From: CAZKEG01 sp964601575
GTDB lineage: Bacteria; Desulfobacterota; Thermodesulfobacteria; Thermodesulfobacteriales; Thermodesulfatatoraceae
Direction: 5' to 3'
Length of the DNA stretch: 9,384 nt
Assembly: GCA_964601575.1 (NCBI GenBank)
Contig: CAZROA010000025.1
Coordinates: 1-9,384 of the forward strand
Below are positions 5,768 to 9,384 of this stretch, piece by piece; position 1 is the stretch's first letter, and each line of letters opens with the position of its first letter. The notes below the pieces were generated by a model. It searched no databases. It was not told the DNA's origin and was given only the letters and a program-made list of their open reading frames with translations. Position numbers and translations under genes: made by a program.

Positions 5768-7090
5768 CTAATCAGAGTAGTATTTGTAGTGATCCTTTTT
5801 GGTCATCTGACGGAGCCTTGAAAGGGCCTTCTTTTCAATCTGCCTGATCCGCTCCCGCGAGACCCCAAAACGCTTGCCGATCTCTTCTAAGGTGTATTCA
5901 CTGTCTTCACCGATACCGAAACGAAGACGGATGATCTTCTCCTCCCTTGGCGAAAGGGTCGAAAGCAAATTACGAACCTTCTCCGAAAGGTCCTTGTCCT
6001 TTACCTGCTCAAACGGCGAAGGACTCTCCTTGTTTTCAATAAAATCACCCAAGGTGCTATCTTCATCGCCAATGGGGAGCTCTAGAGAGACCGGCTCTCT
6101 TGAGGCCTCAAAGATGGCCAGGATCTTATCCCTCGGGATCCCGGTTCGAGCCGAAATCTCTGCCGGAGTAGGTTCACGACCAAGTTCTTTGACTAGTTCA
6201 TAGAAGGCCTTGAAGAACTGGCTGCGAAGCTCGAGAAAATGTACCGGGAGCCGGATAGTCCGCGTCTTGTCTAAGATAGCGCGGGTGATAGCCTGACGGA
6301 TCCACCAAGAGGCATAGGTGCTGAACTTATTGCCCTTGCTGTAATCGAACCGGAAGACCGCCCGCATGAGCCCCAGATTTCCTTCCTGAATCAGGTCCGC
6401 CAGGGAAAGCCCCTGCCCCATGTAGCGCTTAGCGATAGAGACCACCAACCGCAGATTGGCCTTGACCATTTCGTCTTTGGCCTTTTCTACCTCTGCCGCC
6501 CGTTCTTCGATCTGCCTCAAGAGATCAGCAATGGATTCATCTTCCGGATATTTTTCATGGATCTTACGTACTGTGCGCAACATGTAATTCAAGTGACTCT
6601 TCTTGGGTTTGAGCCCCGGATCACGCTTTTTCCAAAGCCGAATCTGATCCCGTAAGGCCTCCATCTCCGGAAGCTTCGAGGGATGTTCCATAATAGAGTT
6701 CACGATAAACTGGAACCCGCCCCGAATAATTTTGGAAAGCTCCTCCTCCCGCTCTGGGGTGAGGAGGGCATATTTACCCATCTCACGGAGATAGGCGCTG
6801 GTGACCTCTTCAGACTCTACGACCTCCGGTTCCTCTTCGGGCGCCGCACTGACCGCCGCTTCGATCTTTTTCTCCGGCGAACGTTCCGGCCACTCAGGGT
6901 GATCTTTCTCAAATAATTGTTTCTCGTCTAAGACTTCAATGTTATTCTTGTACAAGAAATCAAAGATTTCTTCGATCTTTTTAGGGTCGCCATAATCGTC
7001 GGGAAGGAGGTCGTTTAGGGTTTCGTACGTAATTGCCCCATCCTTCCCAGCTTCGAGGAGTTTTTCTTGTAAATCCTTGATTTTTTTCAT
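5768..7090 (-). CDS. rpoD: RNA polymerase primary sigma factor (sigma-70, RpoD)
   Basis: A 440-residue group 1 sigma factor that directs RNA polymerase to housekeeping promoters. Region 1.1 is present and compact (1-60), followed by an acidic Glu-rich linker (75-95). Region 1.2 is 'VTSAYLREMGKYALLTPE' (96-113). A short non-conserved region (about 130-200) replaces the much longer one of E. coli. Regions 2.1-2.4 span about 203-285 with 'ANLRLVVSIAKRY', 'DLIQEGNLGLMRAV', 'KFSTYASWWIRQAITRAI' and 'TRTIRLPVH'. Region 3 follows. Region 4.2 carries the helix-turn-helix 'YTLEEIGKRFGVSRERIRQIEKKALSRLR' split here as 399-413 and 414-427. Start ATG 7090 has GGTG about eight bases upstream. A terminator directly follows the stop. 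Presence of region 1.1 favours RpoD over a stationary-phase paralogue. Confidence 0.96.
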   Translation of the reverse strand: MKKIKDLQEKLLEAGKDGAITYETLNDLLPDDYGDPKKIEEIFDFLYKNNIEVLDEKQLFEKDHPEWPERSPEKKIEAAVSAAPEEEPEVVESEEVTSAYLREMGKYALLTPEREEELSKIIRGGFQFIVNSIMEHPSKLPEMEALRDQIRLWKKRDPGLKPKKSHLNYMLRTVRKIHEKYPEDESIADLLRQIEERAAEVEKAKDEMVKANLRLVVSIAKRYMGQGLSLADLIQEGNLGLMRAVFRFDYSKGNKFSTYASWWIRQAITRAILDKTRTIRLPVHFLELRSQFFKAFYELVKELGREPTPAEISARTGIPRDKILAIFEASREPVSLELPIGDEDSTLGDFIENKESPSPFEQVKDKDLSEKVRNLLSTLSPREEKIIRLRFGIGEDSEYTLEEIGKRFGVSRERIRQIEKKALSRLRQMTKKDHYKYYSD

Positions 7091-7144
7091 CTTCTTTTCA
7101 CCTACCCTTTCTAGGCGACCTATCCTTAGAATAGAACCTTAAAT

Positions 7145-7172
7145 ATTTAACACCTTTCCTTTTCATCGGCAA
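7145..7172 (-). promoter_or_regulatory. Candidate sigma-70 promoter of rpoD
   Basis: On the minus strand, TTGCCG (7172-7167, 4 of 6 matches to TTGACA) and TTAAAT (7150-7145, 4 of 6 matches to TATAAT) are 16 bases apart. They lie about 55 bases upstream of the rpoD start. The match is moderate and found by eye; other AT-rich hexamers lie nearby. Confidence 0.4.
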
Positions 7173-7263
7173 GTCTGGTTGGAAACTTAATCATCCTCCT
7201 ATTCTTTGTAAAGATTTTAATTTTAGAGAGAAGAAAAATTATTTCCTGACCTGGACCTATTTA

Positions 7264-7269
7264 TATAAC
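7264..7269 (+). promoter_or_regulatory. Candidate -10 box of the KptA-like gene
   Basis: TATAAC, within the AT-rich TATATAAC, matches TATAAT at 5 of 6 positions and ends 18 bases before the ATG at 7288. Transcription from it would leave a leader of only about a dozen bases (CCCTTTTAAATTCTCTTTT region) with no Shine-Dalgarno, so the message might be read nearly leaderless. No good -35 hexamer is visible 16-18 bases upstream. It shares the 197-base divergent gap with the rpoD promoter. Confidence 0.35.
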
Positions 7270-7287
7270 CCTTTTAAATTCTCTTTT

Positions 7288-8004
7288 ATGACCGACCGAG
7301 AAAGAAAAAGGCTAGAAAAACTGATTTTTTACGTCTTAGGCCGACGACCGGATGAATTTGGTCTGATACCTAATGAAAAGGGTTTTTTTCGCCTAAAAGA
7401 CCTCCATCGGGCCCTGATCGAAGAAGAAGGCACTAAAAATTTACGTCTCAAACAATTGATCGACTTTTTCCTGATTTTTCGCCCGGAGAAGTTTGAATTC
7501 TTGGAAAAAGAGGGGTTAGTCCGTGTACGGCCTGATTTGGCGGAAGAGGCCGTTTTTGAACCCCGGTTAGTCGAGGTCCCTCCGGTCATACTCTTTGCCC
7601 CAGTTCGTCCACGGGCCTGGATCAAGGCCTCGGAAATAGGGCTTTCTGGGCGAGACCATGTCCTTCTGACCTCAGAGGAAGACTTGGCCAGGCGATTAGC
7701 CAAACGCAAAGGGGCCCTGGTTATTACCGTAGAAGCCAGGCGCGCCCTGGAGATGGGTGTAATTTTTGAATGCTATATCGAAAAGCTATATCTGGCTCCT
7801 TGGCTCCCGGCTGAGGTCTTGAAAGGGCCGAAAGTCGATGAGGAGTTCAAGAAACGCTATCAAAAAAGACCCAAGGAAGAAAAGTTAGAAGAAACAAAAA
7901 TCCTCATCCCTCCGGCCCCGGAAACATCCTTTCGGAAACTCACCCGAGGGAAGAAAAAAGAACCTTCTTGGAAGAGGGTCCGTCGGGAAAAACGACGCCG
8001 TTGA
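7288..8004 (+). CDS. Divergent RNA 2'-phosphotransferase (Tpt1/KptA)-like protein
   Basis: A 238-residue protein whose first ~180 residues align along their whole length with KptA/Tpt1, the NAD-dependent enzyme that removes the 2'-phosphate left by some RNA ligases. Visible correspondences are 'LIFYVLGRRPDEFGL' (12-26) for the family's 'LSFVLRHKPEAIGI', 'EKFEFLEKEGLVRVRP' (67-82) for the 'KRF...IRA' strand, 'EVPPVILF' (96-103) for 'TPPQFLYHGT', 'GRDHVLLTSEEDLARRLAKRKG' as 121-129 plus 130-142 for 'RHYVHLS...A..VG.RHG', and 'YLAPWLPAEVL' (168-178) for 'WLTSTV..EFL'. The conserved Arg-His of the first motif, the GHS motif, the HGT and the His of VHLS all appear replaced, so catalysis by the usual mechanism is doubtful. 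A Lys/Arg/Glu-rich tail (181-238, ending 'KRVRREKRRR') is extra and suggests nucleic acid binding. The homology call is by eye. Confidence 0.7.
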   Translation: MTDRERKRLEKLIFYVLGRRPDEFGLIPNEKGFFRLKDLHRALIEEEGTKNLRLKQLIDFFLIFRPEKFEFLEKEGLVRVRPDLAEEAVFEPRLVEVPPVILFAPVRPRAWIKASEIGLSGRDHVLLTSEEDLARRLAKRKGALVITVEARRALEMGVIFECYIEKLYLAPWLPAEVLKGPKVDEEFKKRYQKRPKEEKLEETKILIPPAPETSFRKLTRGKKKEPSWKRVRREKRRR

Positions 8005-8096
8005 GTTTCGGCTGGAGAAGGTTTCCCTTTCAACCGATGCGTTTATTATCGAAAAAGTTTATATTATGGAAAATTAAAATAAATTTTTAAGAACTT

Positions 8097-8111
8097 GATC
8101 TATCCTAGATC
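8097..8111. promoter_or_regulatory. 15-bp palindrome upstream of recA; possible LexA operator
   Basis: GATCTA-TCC-TAGATC is a perfect palindrome with a 3-base centre, 33 bases before the recA start. It lies downstream of a possible -10 (TATATT/TATTAT, 8060-8067) and overlaps a TTGATC (8095-8100) that could be a -35. recA is normally repressed by LexA, and LexA operators are palindromes that differ between phyla. No known LexA box that I recall matches exactly. The same bases could form an RNA hairpin in the recA leader. No lexA gene is in the window. Confidence 0.4.
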
Positions 8112-8144
8112 GGTTTATTCCCAAAATAAATTGAGGAGGATCTT

Positions 8145-9173
8145 ATGGCCAATATTGACAAAAAGCGGGCCATTGAGGCGGCCATAAGCCAACTTGAACG
8201 TCAATTTGGTCGCGGAACAGTCATGCGTCTTGGCGAGGCCGCCAAGGTGGCTGATGTGCCGGTTATCCCCACTGGATCGATCGGCCTGGACATTGCTACT
8301 GGAATAGGAGGGATACCCAAAGGACGGATCACCGAAATATTCGGCCCAGAATCCTCAGGGAAGACCACCTTGGCCCTACACGTCATTGCCGAGGCCCAAA
8401 AAGAAGGAGGAATAGCGGCCTTTATCGATGCTGAACATGCCCTTGATGTGCACTATGCTCGAAAGCTTGGGGTAAATGTAGATGACCTCTTGGTTTCTCA
8501 ACCCGACACCGGAGAGCAGGCCCTAGAAATCGCCGAGGTCCTTGCCCGCAGCGGCGGTGTGGACGTTATCGTGGTCGATTCGGTAGCGGCCTTGGTCCCT
8601 AGGGCAGAGATCGAGGGCGAAATGGGAGAGATGCAGGTAGGGCTTCAAGCACGGCTTATGTCTCAAGCCATGCGTAAGCTTACCGCTGCCATCGCCAAGA
8701 CCCAGACCGCGGTCATCTTCATTAACCAAATTCGGATGAAGATCGGCATGATGGGTTACGGTAGCCCGGAAACCACTCCCGGAGGCAATGCCCTTAAGTT
8801 TTACTCCAGCCTCCGATTGGATATCCGTCGGATGGGCACCATTAAACAGGATGGTGAACCCATCGGTAATCGGGTGCGGGTCAAAGTGGTCAAGAACAAG
8901 ATGGCTCCTCCGTTTAAAGAGGCTGAATTCGATATCTATTATGGCGAAGGGATCTCTAAATTCACCGAGCTCTTGGACCTTGGGGTAAAAATGGGTGTAG
9001 TCGAAAAGAGCGGAGCTTGGTACTCCTTTGATGGAGAACGTCTAGGACAAGGCCGAGAAAACGTCCGACGCCTCCTGATGGAAAAGCCCGAGGTGGCTGA
9101 GGTGATCGAACGAAAAGTACGCGAAATGGCCGGACTAAAGATGCCAGAAGAGAAGACAGCGGCTGAAGAATAA
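8145..9173 (+). CDS. recA: Recombinase A
   Basis: A 342-residue RecA, the ATP-dependent strand-exchange protein that also triggers LexA self-cleavage. Walker A is GPESSGKT (67-74), the catalytic glutamate is E97 in 'DAEHALD', and Walker B is 'VIVVDSVAAL' (141-150). DNA-binding loop L1 lies around 157-165 (EGEMGEMQV). Loop L2 follows 'FINQIRMKIG' (192-201) and ends with 'ETTPGGNALKFY' (209-220). The N-terminal polymerisation helix 'DKKRAIEAAISQLERQFG' (5-22) is typical. The C-terminus is acidic, as usual. ATG 8145 has a perfect AGGAGG (8134-8139) five bases upstream. The 140-base gap before it is AT-rich and carries a palindrome. The TAA stop overlaps the ATG of the heptose kinase gene, so the two are coupled; recX is not the next gene. 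Confidence 0.99.
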   Translation: MANIDKKRAIEAAISQLERQFGRGTVMRLGEAAKVADVPVIPTGSIGLDIATGIGGIPKGRITEIFGPESSGKTTLALHVIAEAQKEGGIAAFIDAEHALDVHYARKLGVNVDDLLVSQPDTGEQALEIAEVLARSGGVDVIVVDSVAALVPRAEIEGEMGEMQVGLQARLMSQAMRKLTAAIAKTQTAVIFINQIRMKIGMMGYGSPETTPGGNALKFYSSLRLDIRRMGTIKQDGEPIGNRVRVKVVKNKMAPPFKEAEFDIYYGEGISKFTELLDLGVKMGVVEKSGAWYSFDGERLGQGRENVRRLLMEKPEVAEVIERKVREMAGLKMPEEKTAAEE

Positions 9174-9384
9174 TGATGCTCCCAGAAATCTTGGCCTCGC
9201 TTTCCTTTTTGGTGATCGGTGACGTCATGCTTGATCGTTATTTCTGGGGAGATGTGGAACGCATCTCGCCGGAGGCCCCGGTGCCGGTCTTTAATTTGCG
9301 CCGTATTACCAAGGCCCTTGGTGGAGCAGCAAATGTGGCCCATAATCTGCGCGGGTTAAAGGTGAAAGTGGAATTGGCCGGCTT
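9173..9384 (+). CDS. D-glycero-beta-D-manno-heptose-7-phosphate kinase (RfaE1/HldE kinase domain), 5' part
   Basis: The first ~70 codons of a PfkB-family sugar kinase; the rest lies beyond the window edge. It reads 'SFLVIGDVMLDRYFWGDVER' (11-30), then 'ISPEAPVPVF' (31-40) and 'LGGAANVAHNL' (49-59). This is the distinctive N-terminus of RfaE1/HldE, which phosphorylates heptose 7-phosphate at C1 in ADP-heptose synthesis for the LPS core. Two in-frame ATGs (9173 and 9176) are possible starts. The first shares its A with the recA stop (TAATG), so translation is probably coupled to recA; no clear Shine-Dalgarno is seen. Whether the gene also encodes the nucleotidyltransferase domain (HldE) or only the kinase (RfaE1/HldA) cannot be told here. 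Its presence points to an outer membrane with heptose-containing LPS. Confidence 0.93.
   Translation, partial: MMLPEILASLSFLVIGDVMLDRYFWGDVERISPEAPVPVFNLRRITKALGGAANVAHNLRGLKVKVELAG

Noticed and set aside
7192..7200. AGGAGGATG on the minus strand upstream of rpoD as a small leader gene
   Set aside because: The Shine-Dalgarno-like sequence touches the ATG with no spacer and the frame ends after about 15 codons; it is upstream of the candidate promoter.
8939..9343. Minus-strand open frames of 88 and 134 codons over the recA end and heptose kinase start
   Set aside because: They are shadows of strongly supported plus-strand genes, Ser/Pro/Arg-rich and without family resemblance.

Overview
The window looks like a compact chromosomal segment of a thermophilic, diderm (Gram-negative type) bacterium. 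The evidence is a heptose-phosphate kinase of the LPS-core pathway, charged (Lys/Glu/Arg-rich) proteins, an archaeal-type STAND/AAA ATPase of a kind common in thermophiles, and very tight gene packing. My best guess is a member of the Thermodesulfobacteria (Thermodesulfatator/Thermosulfurimonas-like). That is an inference from gene content, not a demonstrated placement.

Layout. Positions 1-300: the 3' end of rpsT (ribosomal protein S20) and a tRNA-Ala(CGC) with encoded CCA. Positions 300-1605: an AT-rich leader with inverted repeats, then a STAND-type AAA ATPase with a C-terminal winged helix. Positions 1557-2816, minus strand: an AmpG-like MFS permease whose 3' end overlaps the ATPase. Positions 2815-4194, plus strand: an unrecognised gene coupled to nth (endonuclease III); its apparent start shares a CATG with the permease start. 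Positions 4197-7090, minus strand: reading in the direction of transcription, rpoD (primary sigma factor), a strong intrinsic terminator, ftsB/divIC, efp, a 68-codon gene of unknown function and a HEPN-like gene. Positions 7288-9384, plus strand: a degenerate Tpt1/KptA-like protein, recA, and the start of a heptose-7-phosphate kinase gene that overlaps the recA stop codon.

Most genes are housekeeping: translation (S20, tRNA-Ala, EF-P), transcription (RpoD), division (FtsB/DivIC), DNA repair (Nth, RecA), cell wall recycling (AmpG-like) and LPS precursor synthesis (HldE/RfaE1). The less ordinary parts are the KptA-like protein lacking the expected catalytic motifs, the efp-linked pair of a 68-aa protein and a HEPN-like protein, the unknown partner of nth, a 15-bp palindrome upstream of recA (possible LexA operator), and the head-to-head genes with overlapping start codons. 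I saw no CRISPR array, transposase, integrase or insertion-sequence ends. No stretch longer than 300 bases is without a gene.
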